This document shows positions 35,239 to 43,874 of a stretch of DNA of 56,661 bases, piece by piece. Position 1 is the stretch's first letter; each line of letters begins with the position of its first letter. Origin of the DNA: Micrococcales bacterium (lineage in GTDB: Bacteria > Actinomycetota > Actinomycetes > Actinomycetales > Microbacteriaceae); the NCBI GenBank assembly GCA_947454255.1, contig CANGIU010000009.1:1-56661 (forward strand), given 5' to 3'. A model generated the notes under the pieces. That model was not told the DNA's origin. It made no database searches and saw only the letters and a list, made by a program, of their open reading frames with translations. The position numbers were made by a program, and so were the translations under genes.

Positions 35239-35697
35239 TTAGGCCCAAGCTCCGATAATCAAACCGGCCAAAGTCAAACAAACTACGTCCTGCCCGACTT
35301 CGATTAACCAAACCTTCAATGACTTGTAAACCTTCATTCCAGGTTGAGCAAACATTCTGTGTGAAAGAGAGCCAAAAGCTCCTAATCCAACTGAGAAAAT
35401 GAATCCGAACAATGCGCCATTTGCTGCGTCAAAATTTGCGCCAGATTCTTTAGACAACGAAATAATCGCTGCCAAAGTTGTGATCTGTATTAGTGCAGCC
35501 AAATAGGTTCCACCAAACATAAGTAAGGTTTCTCCCCCAGTCATCTTTACGCGTTCGGTAGGAACTTCACGACCTAGGGCTTTCATCCAAACCGGATAGA
35601 AAGTCTTCGGCCCAAACCAAACTGCGCCAATGATGAATGAAACTACAGATGCAACAAGCACTGCTAATACGTTGAAGTTAGTGAATAGATATGTCAT
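35239..35697 (-). CDS. DUF1761 family membrane protein
   Basis: 152 residues with four predicted TM helices (about 10-28, 55-78, 88-108, 130-150). The N-terminal VVSFIIGAVWFGPKTFYPVWMKALG is the DUF1761 hallmark. Function unknown. It follows the SRPBCC gene by 9 bp on the minus strand, and such pairs suggest a small co-expressed unit. Confidence 0.85.
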   Translation of the reverse strand: MTYLFTNFNVLAVLVASVVSFIIGAVWFGPKTFYPVWMKALGREVPTERVKMTGGETLLMFGGTYLAALIQITTLAAIISLSKESGANFDAANGALFGFIFSVGLGAFGSLSHRMFAQPGMKVYKSLKVWLIEVGQDVVCLTLAGLIIGAWA

Positions 35698-35706
35698 GGT
35701 TTTAGC

Positions 35707-36177
35707 CTAATTTCCTGTCTCAAAATATTTTCTTAGGTTATCAAAATAACTTTCCATGCCCGCCTTAGCTTGCGGAGCCCGTCCCTCAGGTAGTTCACCA
35801 AATTGAGTGAAGCTTACCCAAGAACCACCATCTACCTCTTTGAACTCAATGCTAACCAAGTGCTCAACTGGAGATGGAACTCTTTTCTCAAATTCTTCAA
35901 ATGACTGGGTGTATGTCATGGTGTGCTCAAGGAGTTCGTGTTCCTTCACCTGTGTGTAGATGCCAAAGAAATAGGCAACCATATTTGCTTGAGGCACACT
36001 TACCCCAACAGTCCAAATACCACCGTCAACAGCCTCATTCTGAACTGAATCTTTCTCAACAGAAAGATCAGTCGGGCAATACCAAACCTCTAAAGCCTTA
36101 GGTTCCACCCACGCTGCCCAAAGCCTATCGATGCTTACGGGATAACTTCTCTCAACGGTATACAGCAATTCACGCAT
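35707..36177 (-). CDS. SRPBCC / AHSA1-domain protein
   Basis: 156 residues from ATG 36177. The AHSA1-like START-fold pattern begins at once: V-E-R-S-Y-P-V-S-I-D-R-L-W-A-A-W near residues 8-23, and ends with GMESYFDNLRKYF. The frame stays open to an earlier ATG at 36225 (172 residues), which would add an odd 16-residue extension; I cannot exclude it. These proteins bind hydrophobic ligands and are sometimes stress-linked; ligand unknown. It is divergent from the VOC gene. Confidence 0.82.
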   Translation of the reverse strand: MRELLYTVERSYPVSIDRLWAAWVEPKALEVWYCPTDLSVEKDSVQNEAVDGGIWTVGVSVPQANMVAYFFGIYTQVKEHELLEHTMTYTQSFEEFEKRVPSPVEHLVSIEFKEVDGGSWVSFTQFGELPEGRAPQAKAGMESYFDNLRKYFETGN

Positions 36178-36253
36178 GCATAGTTCTTTTCTAATTTGAT
36201 AAATAACGTCAAAATAATAGCTCATGGATAATCTTTGAGCTTAAACTTTGGCT

Positions 36254-36697
36254 ATGGAAAACACCTCATTGAACATTCAGTTGGTCCTAGATGCGAACAA
36301 TGTTCACTCTCAAGCTGACTGGTGGGCAAAGGCCCTTGGCTGGATCGTTGAGTACCCGAAAGAAGAGTTCCTGATCGAACTAAGCGATGCAGGGTTACTT
36401 GATTCAGATGCTTTAGTTGAATTTGATGGAAAACGCGTTTTTAGAACTGCAAGTGCAATCCATCAAGAAAAAGATGGGTTAAAAACAGGGCTTCGAATAT
36501 ACATTCGGGGAGTCAGGGCTGTTAAAACTGAACGAAACCGACTTCACTGGGACATCGAAGCCAAACCTGAATCCATTGATGAGGTTGTCTCTCGTCTTGA
36601 AAAGATGGGGGCGAAGCGAATCGGAGAGCATTTCCAAGGCCCAAATCGCTCAGTGCAAATGTTAGATCTCGAGAACAACGAGTTCTGCGTTCACTAG
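36254..36697 (+). CDS. VOC superfamily (glyoxalase-like) protein
   Basis: 147 residues from ATG 36254. TAAACT ends exactly 6 nt upstream, supporting this start over a TTG two codons earlier. The paired beta-alpha-beta-beta-beta layout (LNIQLVLDANNVHSQADWWAKALGW at the N-terminus, LHWDIEAK in the middle, GPNRSVQMLDLENNEFCVH at the end) matches the Glyoxalase_6-type domain seen in actinobacteria. Metal ligands are not obvious. Function unknown; small-molecule isomerase, dioxygenase or binding protein are possible. Confidence 0.82.
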   Translation: MENTSLNIQLVLDANNVHSQADWWAKALGWIVEYPKEEFLIELSDAGLLDSDALVEFDGKRVFRTASAIHQEKDGLKTGLRIYIRGVRAVKTERNRLHWDIEAKPESIDEVVSRLEKMGAKRIGEHFQGPNRSVQMLDLENNEFCVH

Positions 36698-36700
36698 TTG

Positions 36701-37774
36701 TTAGACGTTGAACCTAAACTCGACAACATCTCCATCACGCATGACATAGTCTTTTCCTTCCATGCGCACTTTACCGGCAGCTTTTGCATCGGTCATTGAG
36801 CCGGTTGCAACTAGGTCTTCGAAAGACACTATTTCTGCTTTGATGAAGCCTCTTTGAAAATCAGTGTGAATAACACCGGCAGCTTGAGGGGCTGTCCAAC
36901 CCTGCTTGATGGTCCAGGCTCTAGCTTCCTTAGGGCCAGCGGTTAGGTAAGTCTGCAGACCAAGAGTCTTAAAGCCAATACGAGCTAACTGATCTAAACC
37001 TGATTCGTCTTGGCCAAGAGAAGCAAGAAGTTCATTCGCTTCCTCAACCGATAGGTCAATGAGTTCACTCTCAACCTTGGCATCTAGAAATACCGCTTCT
37101 GCTGGAGCAACAAGGTCGGCAAGTTGTTTGCGTTTACCAGCATCACTCAACACAGACTCATCAACGTTGAATACGTAAAGGATTGGTTTGGCGGTTAGGA
37201 GTCCTAGCTCCTTTATCTCAGTTATATCGATTGTTGAAACTGATAGTGGTTTTCCAGCGTTAAGCCAAGCCAATGCCTCATCCAAAGTGGCTAGAACTGA
37301 AGGTTCTAGCTTTTTGCCCTTAACTTCTTTTTCAATTCTGTTACGAGCTTTATCTAGAGTTTCTAGATCAGCAAGAATCAATTCAGTGTTGATTGTTTCA
37401 ATATCTCCTGCTGCGTCTACCTTGCCGTCAACGTGGACAACATCTGGATCTGCGAAACCTCTAACAACCTGGGCAATTGCATCAGCTTCACGGATGTTTG
37501 CAAGGAACTTGTTTCCAAGACCTTCACCAACCGATGCTCCCCTAACGATTCCAGCAATATCAACAAATGACACTGGGGCTGGAAGTAGTTTCTCAGAGCC
37601 AAAGATCTCAGCTAGCTTGTTGAGTCTGCTATCTGGAAGGTTGACCACTCCAATATTGGGTTCAATGGTGGCAAAGGGGTAGTTAGCCGCTAACACATTG
37701 TTCTTAGTTAGTGCGTTGAAAAGAGTTGATTTGCCGACGTTAGGAAGTCCGACGATACCGATAGTTAGAGCCAC
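36701..37774 (-). CDS. ychF: Redox-regulated ATPase/GTPase YchF (OLA1)
   Basis: 357 residues. Obg-family G domain: G1 GLPNVGKSTLFN at 8-19, G3 DIAGIVRGAS near 72, and a NKFLANIREADA switch region. The coiled-coil insertion (about 130-200) and the C-terminal TGS domain (about 273-355, ending RDGDVVEFRFNV) are typical. The G4 region reads N-V-D-E rather than N-K-x-D, which explains ATP preference in this family. It associates with ribosomes and the proteasome-like machinery in relatives. GTG start with TAGACT 6 nt upstream. Confidence 0.96.
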   Translation of the reverse strand: MALTIGIVGLPNVGKSTLFNALTKNNVLAANYPFATIEPNIGVVNLPDSRLNKLAEIFGSEKLLPAPVSFVDIAGIVRGASVGEGLGNKFLANIREADAIAQVVRGFADPDVVHVDGKVDAAGDIETINTELILADLETLDKARNRIEKEVKGKKLEPSVLATLDEALAWLNAGKPLSVSTIDITEIKELGLLTAKPILYVFNVDESVLSDAGKRKQLADLVAPAEAVFLDAKVESELIDLSVEEANELLASLGQDESGLDQLARIGFKTLGLQTYLTAGPKEARAWTIKQGWTAPQAAGVIHTDFQRGFIKAEIVSFEDLVATGSMTDAKAAGKVRMEGKDYVMRDGDVVEFRFNV

Positions 37775-37780
37775 TGTGTA

Positions 37781-37807
37781 AGTCTAGTTGGAGCATGTAG
37801 TTAGATT
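37781..37807. promoter_or_regulatory. Divergent leaderless promoters of ychF and the exonuclease gene
   Basis: Minus-strand TAGACT (37786-37781) is 6 nt before the ychF GTG (37774). Plus-strand TAGATT (37802-37807) is 5 nt before the exonuclease GTG (37813). The intergenic region is only 38 bp, so both promoters must be read from within it and the -35 regions would overlap. Confidence 0.45.
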
Positions 37808-37812
37808 TAGAT

Positions 37813-38391
37813 GTGCCTCTAAACTTCACCGCAATTGACTTCGAGACCGCTAATGGGTCTCCGGCTAGCCCCTGTGCTGTTGGCTTGGTTAAGGTCGTTG
37901 AAGGAAAGATTGTTGATACCTATTCAACTCTCATCCAACCTCCCTATCCGCAGGACTGGTTTGAACCTTTCAACATCAAAGTCCATGGGATTACTCCTGA
38001 CGATGTGAAAGATGCGCCTAGTTGGGATGTGGCTCTGGAACAGATGCTTACCTTTATTTCCGGAGATGACCTTATAGCTCACAATGCTGGCTTTGACATG
38101 GGGGTGTTGAAAGCAAGTGCATTGGCAATTGATGCTGTATTGCCTGATCTTCGCTATGGCTGCAGCCTGATTATGGCTAGAAAGACATACAACCTTGAGA
38201 GCTACAAGTTAAACCAGGTTGCCTACGCCATCGGGATTGAGGAATTCAATCATCACGATGCTCTAGCTGATAGCGAGGCTTGTGCTCGAATTGTTATCCA
38301 TATGGCTGACCGGCACGGGGTGGATAATCTCGATGATTTGGCCAAGCTAACTAACCACAACATCAAGCGTTTGCTGGGGGAACCTGCCTAA
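37813..38391 (+). CDS. DnaQ-like 3'-5' exonuclease (DEDDh)
   Basis: 192 residues. ExoI motif is AIDFETA (Asp9, Glu11), ExoII is AHNAGFDMGVL (near 93), and ExoIII is HHDALADSEA (near 150), completing the DEDDh set. The fold matches the epsilon subunit of DNA polymerase III and related stand-alone exonucleases. It could proofread or act in RNA/DNA end trimming. The C-terminus (about 170-192) lacks a BRCT or GIY domain. GTG start. It is divergent from ychF. Confidence 0.9.
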   Translation: MPLNFTAIDFETANGSPASPCAVGLVKVVEGKIVDTYSTLIQPPYPQDWFEPFNIKVHGITPDDVKDAPSWDVALEQMLTFISGDDLIAHNAGFDMGVLKASALAIDAVLPDLRYGCSLIMARKTYNLESYKLNQVAYAIGIEEFNHHDALADSEACARIVIHMADRHGVDNLDDLAKLTNHNIKRLLGEPA

Positions 38392-38505
38392 TTTGGGCAT
38401 TTTGGCTATACTTTTTTGAGTTGGCCGACAAAGTCGTTTGCTTCTAAAAACCCATCCGCCGTAAAGATTTTGGCGTTGAATAGTTATTGAAATAAGGAGA
38501 AAGAC
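38392..38505 (+). promoter_or_regulatory. Leader of the pfkB-fba operon
   Basis: TATACT at 38407-38412 is a good -10, giving a leader of about 88 nt. It has two small hairpins, CGAC/GTCG (38426-38436) and CGCC/GGCG (38457-38475), and ends in the strong site AAGGAG before ATG 38506. This is one of the few clearly leadered transcripts here. I see no match to a known riboswitch. Confidence 0.35.
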
Positions 38506-39528
38506 ATGTCGCAGAGCCAGTTCAGTGCGCCAGTAGTCACCCTTACTCCAGCGCCAACTCTAGACCGCACCTATTACGTTAACCACCTACATCCAGGTGG
38601 AGTGAATAGAGCAGACGATGTTCGTGAAGAACTAGCTGGTAAAGGCATCAACGTATCTCGTGGGCTGACTTTAGCTGGCATAGATGCTCCTGGAGTTGTC
38701 CCTATCGGTAATGCCGACACAAGTGTTCTAGACAGAACCGGTTCTTCGTTTTTAGTTCCACTCTGGGTTGAAGGTAACCTACGTGTTTCAACCACAATCG
38801 TTGACACTCATGGAACTACCACCAAAGTAAACGAATCTCCAAGATCTCTCAGTGAAGAAGACTGGCAGAAGGTTATTGATCTAACTGAACAAGAAGTTAG
38901 AAGAACTGGCGCAAAGTGGTTGGTAATCGCTGGAGCACTTCCAACTTATAAGTCATCTGGTGTTTACGTAGATCTGCAACCTATCTTTGATGTCATGAAG
39001 ATGATGGGAGTGAAGGTTGCTCTCGATACTTCAGGTGAACCGCTTTCTTACTGGGCTCGTAAAGGTTGTGCGAACGTCATCAAACCAAATGCTGAAGAAT
39101 TGGCTTCTGCAGTTGGTAGAGAACTTGCAACTGTTGGCGATGTTGTTGAAGCAGCCCGTGAACTTTGCGAGCACGGTATTGAAGTAGTACTTGCATCAAT
39201 GGGCGCTGACGGCATGCTAGCTGTTTCTAAGACTGGAACCTGGGCGGCTAGAACACCTCCAGTGAAAGTTACCAACACAGTTGGTGCTGGGGACGCAACT
39301 CTTGCTGGTTTCCTCTCTGCGGTCGTTTCAAATCCAGTAGCTGAAGGCGAAGAAGACTACGGTGTTGGTTTCAATATTCCACTTGGTGTTCAGACCGCTG
39401 TGCGTTGGGGTGCTATCGCCGTTACCCAACCAACCTCTGGTTTATCAAATCTAGACAACATGCCGCCTGCAACAGTTGATGCCAATCCGAATTTAAATGT
39501 TCCACTAGAAGAAGTAGCCAAACCTTAG
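38506..39528 (+). CDS. PfkB-family sugar kinase (1-phosphofructokinase or minor 6-phosphofructokinase)
   Basis: 340 residues of the ribokinase/PfkB fold. GGVNRADDVREELAGKGINVSRGL (near 31-54) is the substrate-binding region of the hexose-phosphate kinases, and NTVGAGDATLAGF (near 257) holds the catalytic Asp and anion hole. Placement 9 bp before class II aldolase suggests it supplies fructose-1,6-bisphosphate, either from fructose-1-phosphate (FruK) or fructose-6-phosphate (PfkB). No PTS gene is nearby, which slightly favours the glycolytic role. Confidence 0.88.
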   Translation: MSQSQFSAPVVTLTPAPTLDRTYYVNHLHPGGVNRADDVREELAGKGINVSRGLTLAGIDAPGVVPIGNADTSVLDRTGSSFLVPLWVEGNLRVSTTIVDTHGTTTKVNESPRSLSEEDWQKVIDLTEQEVRRTGAKWLVIAGALPTYKSSGVYVDLQPIFDVMKMMGVKVALDTSGEPLSYWARKGCANVIKPNAEELASAVGRELATVGDVVEAARELCEHGIEVVLASMGADGMLAVSKTGTWAARTPPVKVTNTVGAGDATLAGFLSAVVSNPVAEGEEDYGVGFNIPLGVQTAVRWGAIAVTQPTSGLSNLDNMPPATVDANPNLNVPLEEVAKP

Positions 39529-39537
39529 GAGAAATAA

Positions 39538-40563
39538 GTGCCTGTAGCATCACCGGATCAATATGCAGAAATGATCGACCGCGCTAAAAAAAGTGGCTTT
39601 GCATATCCAGCTATCAACGTTTCAAGCTCTCAGACAGTTAACGCTGTTCTTCAGGGACTAACCGAAGCTGGCTCTGATGGAATTCTTCAGGTAACAACCG
39701 GTGGTGGTGACTACTGGTCTGGTTCATCTGTTAAGCACATGGCAACCGGTGCTGCTGCGATGGCTAACTTCGTAAGAGAAGTTGCCAAGAACTACCCAAT
39801 CACCGTTGGTATTCACACCGACCACTGCTCAAAACCTCACCTAGAGACCTTCTTGCTTCCACTACTAGAACTAAGCAAAGAGCGTGTTCGCAATCACCAG
39901 GAACCATTGTTCAACTCTCAGATGTGGGATGGCTCTGCTGTTTCACTGACTGAAAACTTGGCCATCTCAAAAGACCTGCTAGCTCAGACCAAGAACCTTG
40001 GCATCATCCTAGAAGTTGAGATCGGTGTTGTTGGTGGAGAAGAAGACGGCGTAGAAGGTGGTGAAGGTGAACACCTTTACTCAACTATCGAAGATGGTTT
40101 ACTAACCGCAGAAGCGCTAGGTCTAGGCGAAAACGGTCGCTACCTAACCGCACTAACTTTCGGTAACGTGCACGGTGTCTATAAGGCCGGAAACGTTGTG
40201 CTTCGCCCAGAACTACTAAAAGATATCCAGCGTGCAGTTGGCGATAAGTATGGCAAAGACATGCCTTTCGATCTCGTCTTCCACGGTGGCTCAGGTTCAA
40301 CTGAGAAGGAAATTGCTGACGCTGTTTCTTTCGGTGTTGTAAAGATGAACATCGACACCGACACCCAATATGCATTCACCAGATCAATTGCAGGACACAT
40401 GTTCGCCAACTACGACAAGGTCCTAAAGGTCGATGGTGAAGTTGGAGATAAGAAGGCTTATGACCCTAGAGGTTGGGGTAAGACAGCGGAAGCTGCGATG
40501 GCTAAGCGCGTATTGCTCGCAACCCAAGAACTAGGTTCTGCTTCAAAATCTATGAGTCTGTAG
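39538..40563 (+). CDS. fba: Fructose-bisphosphate aldolase, class II
   Basis: 341 residues. HTDHCSKP at 93-100 contains the catalytic Asp95 and zinc ligand His96; VEIGVVGGEEDGVEGGE (near 162) and the later FGNVHGVYK and FHGGSGS supply the remaining metal and phosphate ligands. It splits fructose-1,6-bisphosphate into two triose phosphates in glycolysis and runs in reverse in gluconeogenesis. The start is GTG with AGGAGAAATA before it. Second gene of the operon with the PfkB kinase. Confidence 0.97.
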   Translation: MPVASPDQYAEMIDRAKKSGFAYPAINVSSSQTVNAVLQGLTEAGSDGILQVTTGGGDYWSGSSVKHMATGAAAMANFVREVAKNYPITVGIHTDHCSKPHLETFLLPLLELSKERVRNHQEPLFNSQMWDGSAVSLTENLAISKDLLAQTKNLGIILEVEIGVVGGEEDGVEGGEGEHLYSTIEDGLLTAEALGLGENGRYLTALTFGNVHGVYKAGNVVLRPELLKDIQRAVGDKYGKDMPFDLVFHGGSGSTEKEIADAVSFGVVKMNIDTDTQYAFTRSIAGHMFANYDKVLKVDGEVGDKKAYDPRGWGKTAEAAMAKRVLLATQELGSASKSMSL

Positions 40564-40564
40564 T

Positions 40565-40771
40565 TTGTCTTCGGTTAATCCTTTTTACGATAACGGTAAG
40601 CCCAGATTCAAGGGCGATTACTTAGACGGTGAGATGCACGGCTTCTGGGAATTCTTTAGAAAAGACGGCTCGCTAATGCGTTCGGGGTCTTTTGATAATG
40701 GCAACCAGGTTGGCATTTGGAAGACCTTTGACCGTGAAGGAAATCTAGTCAAAGAAACAAAGATTAGTTAG
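40565..40771 (+). CDS. Small MORN-like (YwqK-type) repeat protein
   Basis: 68 residues with TTG start at 40565, directly after the aldolase stop. Three short beta-hairpin repeats can be aligned: [37 protein letters not shown] and [12 protein letters not shown]. The G-x-x-x-G-x-W/F pattern resembles the MORN_2/YwqK family, sometimes listed as an antitoxin in Bacillus. No toxin gene is adjacent, so that role is not supported here. Its stop TAG shares the tetranucleotide TTAG with the stop of convergent ispH. Confidence 0.7.
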   Translation: MSSVNPFYDNGKPRFKGDYLDGEMHGFWEFFRKDGSLMRSGSFDNGNQVGIWKTFDREGNLVKETKIS

Positions 40772-41787
40772 CGCTTGACCTTGTTGCTGGTTTCTTCTCC
40801 GGCAGCTTTTAGATCTTTTCTTAATTCTTTAGGTAGTGAGAACTGAACATCCTCTTCCGCAGTCTGCACTAACTCAACATCGCCATAACCTCGCTGAGCT
40901 AAATACTCAAGTACTTCATCAACTAGAACTTCAGGAACGCTCGCTCCAGAGGAAACACCAACTGAAGATACCCCTTCAAACCATGATTCTTGAATCTCGG
41001 TTGCAAAGTCAACTCGATACGATGCTTTGGCTCCAGCCTCTAACGCCACTTCAACTAGTCGCACAGTGTTAGATGAGTTAGCGGAACCAACAACGATCAC
41101 CAGATCGCTTTCCTTCGCTACCTTCTTGATTGCAACTTGTCTGTTCTGAGTCGCATAACAAATATCATCACTTGGTGGGTTTTGGAGTGTTGGGAACTTT
41201 TCACGAAGAGCATTGACTGTCTCGTAAGTTTCATCAACAGAAAGAGTAGTTTGAGAAAGCCAAATAACCTTCTCTGGGTCTTTGATGGTTACGTTGAGAA
41301 TTCCATTTCTTCCATCAACAAGTTGGACATGCTCGGGGGCTTCTCCGGCTGTTCCTTCAACTTCTTCGTGGCCCTCGTGACCAATCAAAAGAATGTCGTA
41401 ATCCTCACTGGCAAAGCGCTGGACCTCGCGGTGCACCTTGGTAACCAGTGGACAGGTTGCGTCAATAGTGTTTAGGTTTCTGCTTTCGGCAGCCTTTACA
41501 ACAGCAGGACTGACCCCATGGGCTGAGAAAACCAAGATTGAGCCCTCAGGAACTTCATCGACTTCATCAACAAAGATCGCCCCACGCTTTTCAAGGCTGC
41601 GAACCACGTGCTTATTGTGAACAATCTCTTTACGGACATAGACCGGAGAACCGTGGAGATCTAGGGCCTTTTCGACGGCAATAACGGCCCGGTCTACTCC
41701 AGCGCAGTATCCGCGGGGAGCAGCTAGCAAGACCCGCTTAGCGGAGCCTGATTGTCGGTTAGCCGAAGTATTCTGTAAGTCAGTCAC
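40768..41787 (-). CDS. ispH: 4-hydroxy-3-methylbut-2-enyl diphosphate reductase
   Basis: 339 residues, with the three cysteines that hold the 4Fe-4S cluster: Cys28 in PRGYCAGV, Cys112 in DATCPLV and Cys210 in [11 protein letters not shown]. It makes IPP and DMAPP in the last step of the MEP pathway. The last ~20 residues are charged and variable. GTG start with TAGAAT 7 nt upstream predicts a leaderless mRNA. It is divergent from xseA, the same arrangement as in mycobacteria. Confidence 0.97.
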   Translation of the reverse strand: MTDLQNTSANRQSGSAKRVLLAAPRGYCAGVDRAVIAVEKALDLHGSPVYVRKEIVHNKHVVRSLEKRGAIFVDEVDEVPEGSILVFSAHGVSPAVVKAAESRNLNTIDATCPLVTKVHREVQRFASEDYDILLIGHEGHEEVEGTAGEAPEHVQLVDGRNGILNVTIKDPEKVIWLSQTTLSVDETYETVNALREKFPTLQNPPSDDICYATQNRQVAIKKVAKESDLVIVVGSANSSNTVRLVEVALEAGAKASYRVDFATEIQESWFEGVSSVGVSSGASVPEVLVDEVLEYLAQRGYGDVELVQTAEEDVQFSLPKELRKDLKAAGEETSNKVKR

Positions 41788-41824
41788 TTAGGTAATTCTA
41801 AACGGGCTAGATGAGGAAGCAGTA

Positions 41825-43048
41825 ATGAACGACTCCGTGGATTTGAACTCCATAGGTAAAGACCCAGATCACCCCTTTACCGTTCAGCAGTTGAGCGAAC
41901 GTGTTGGGGCTGCCGTTAGCAAATGGGGAAATGCCTGGGTTGAGGGTGAACTAATCAAATTCCAGCACAAGGCTGGTGGTCACGCCTACCCCCAGCTCAG
42001 AGACCTAGCAACCGGATCTACCATCTCTTTGGTGATATTCGCAGGTGTCTTAGCCTCAGCTGCTGAGCAGTTTGAGGACGGTGACAGAGTTCTAGTTTCG
42101 GGCAACATGGATTACTACATAGCCAGAGGCTCGCTGAGCCTAAAGGTCTCCAGTATCAAGAAAGTTGGAATAGGCGTTCTCATGGCTGAAATTGAAGCCA
42201 GAAGAGCAAAAATTATTGCGGAAGGGTTAGCGGACCCTGAGAAGAAACAGAAGCTTCCTTTCTTACCTGGGGTAATTGGTCTAATTACTGCATCTGGTTC
42301 TGATGCCGAGAAAGACGTGAAGCAAAATGTTTTGCTTCGTTGGCCGGAAGCAAAATTCAGAATGATTAACGTTTCTGTTCAAGGGCCTGATTGCGCCCCA
42401 ACAGTCACAGCAGCGATCAAGGAACTAGATGCTGACCCCGAGGTTGAAGTAATTATCATCACCAGAGGTGGTGGTGGATTCCTCGACCTTGTTGGTTTTA
42501 GCGATGAGACCTTGGTGAGGACTGCGGCCGCAGCAAAGACTCCAATTATTTCAGCCATCGGCCACGAGAACGATAATCCGATTCTCGATAACGTTGCTGA
42601 CCTTCGAGCATCAACTCCTACCGATGCCGCCAAGCGGGTAGTGCCTGATGTCGTTGATGAGCGAAGGAAGATTGCCGATTCTCTTACAAGAATGAAATCA
42701 ATCATTAGCAACTTCGTTAACAATCAGATGACTTTAGTTCAGCAAATTAGACAGCATCCACTGCTTAAAGATCCTCATGCTTACTTAGATCAGCGAGCAG
42801 ACGACTTACTAAGAGCGGTATCAGATCTAAGGGATGATGTTGATTCAAAGTTGGAGCGTCATAGCTCAGACCTCGTCTCGAAGCGAAGCTTGCTTCGCTC
42901 ACTTTCCCCACAGAGCACTCTTGACCGTGGCTACTCTGTCATCCGAGATGCCAATGGCAATGTAATAACCGATTCAGCCCAGGTAAAGACTGGGGATGCC
43001 CTAAATTTAAAGGTTGCCAAGGGTGACCTAAGCGCAACCGCCAACTAA
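41825..43048 (+). CDS. xseA: Exodeoxyribonuclease VII large subunit
   Basis: 407 residues. The N-terminal OB-fold (about 15-115) has FTVQQLSERVGAAVSKWGNAWVEGEL. The catalytic core carries GLITASGSDAEKDV (near 146) and IITRGGGGFLDLVGFSDE (near 211), followed by a helical coiled-coil (about 285-370). It degrades single-stranded DNA with XseB. GAGGAAG precedes the ATG. Operon xseA-xseB-DUF4245-carbonic anhydrase-fumC on the plus strand. Confidence 0.96.
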   Translation: MNDSVDLNSIGKDPDHPFTVQQLSERVGAAVSKWGNAWVEGELIKFQHKAGGHAYPQLRDLATGSTISLVIFAGVLASAAEQFEDGDRVLVSGNMDYYIARGSLSLKVSSIKKVGIGVLMAEIEARRAKIIAEGLADPEKKQKLPFLPGVIGLITASGSDAEKDVKQNVLLRWPEAKFRMINVSVQGPDCAPTVTAAIKELDADPEVEVIIITRGGGGFLDLVGFSDETLVRTAAAAKTPIISAIGHENDNPILDNVADLRASTPTDAAKRVVPDVVDERRKIADSLTRMKSIISNFVNNQMTLVQQIRQHPLLKDPHAYLDQRADDLLRAVSDLRDDVDSKLERHSSDLVSKRSLLRSLSPQSTLDRGYSVIRDANGNVITDSAQVKTGDALNLKVAKGDLSATAN

Positions 43049-43067
43049 CGATTAAACTGGAGATATC

Positions 43068-43289
43068 ATGACCGAGAAGACCCCTAACGCTGACATCGAG
43101 AAAATGACCTACGAAGAGGCCAGAGATGAGCTAACCAAGGTGCTGAACCAGCTTGAAGCAGGTTCAGTGACCTTAGATCAAAGCATGGCTCTCTGGGAGC
43201 GTGGCGAGGTTCTAGCGCAAAAGTGTGAACAATGGCTTGCTGGGGCTAGAGCAAAATTAGACGCAGTTCTAAAAGACAAAAAGGAATAG
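43068..43289 (+). CDS. xseB: Exodeoxyribonuclease VII small subunit
   Basis: 73 residues with the XseB pattern MTYEEARDELTKVLNQLEAGSVTLDQSMALWERGEVLAQKCEQWL. Several copies coat the XseA coiled coil. Starts 19 bp after xseA with GGAG upstream. Confidence 0.95.
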   Translation: MTEKTPNADIEKMTYEEARDELTKVLNQLEAGSVTLDQSMALWERGEVLAQKCEQWLAGARAKLDAVLKDKKE

Positions 43290-43292
43290 TCC

Positions 43293-43874
43293 TTGAGCGA
43301 TTCGGCAGCAAGACATAGAGCGAGACAGACTGTAATCAATCTGGCCTTAGCACTAGCAGCCAGTGTTGGCCTAGTTGTCGTTTTGGTTCTCATTGTTCCT
43401 AGGGATGACTCGAACCGAATCAAGTCTGTTGATTACGCAAGCATTTCCCATGGAGCTGCTACTGATAGCAAGTTAGCGATTTTCACAATCACGCCACCTT
43501 CCCCATGGTGGAGCAACAACGCTGCCTTCAATGAGAATCCTGTTGACACCGTGAAGAATTTCACTGCTGGCTTTGTTGGAAGTGAAACAAAATACATCGG
43601 CTACACCCAGGCATTTGATGCCAACCCAACTTGGCTAGCTCTTAACCTCAATGGATTAACTCCAACCGGTGAGCTAAAGACTGAGCATTACACCTGGCAG
43701 ACATACAAATCCATCGAGAAGCATGATCCTCGTAAGACAAAGGATTACATGATGGTGCTGAACTCAAACGACCACGATTATGTCTTGCTCTATGGGGTTG
43801 CAGAAACCACAGAGTTTGAAACATTCGCAAAAGCAATTGATAAGCAGATAGCGGGGATACCTGATCTTGGTTGA
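43293..43874 (+). CDS. DUF4245 membrane-anchored protein
   Basis: 193 residues with TTG start 3 bp after xseB. A short basic cytoplasmic stretch is followed by one TM segment (about 15-36), and then a beta-rich extracytoplasmic domain of about 150 residues containing TPPSPWWSNN and KDYMMVLNSNDHDYVLLYG, typical of DUF4245. Family function is unknown; it is an actinobacterial family regularly found beside xseB. The 3' end overlaps the carbonic anhydrase gene by 8 bp. Confidence 0.88.
   Translation: MSDSAARHRARQTVINLALALAASVGLVVVLVLIVPRDDSNRIKSVDYASISHGAATDSKLAIFTITPPSPWWSNNAAFNENPVDTVKNFTAGFVGSETKYIGYTQAFDANPTWLALNLNGLTPTGELKTEHYTWQTYKSIEKHDPRKTKDYMMVLNSNDHDYVLLYGVAETTEFETFAKAIDKQIAGIPDLG

Noticed and set aside
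40565-40771. YwqK-type antitoxin of a toxin-antitoxin pair
   Set aside because: No toxin-like gene is adjacent; the neighbours are aldolase and ispH. The MORN-like repeat alone does not show this role.
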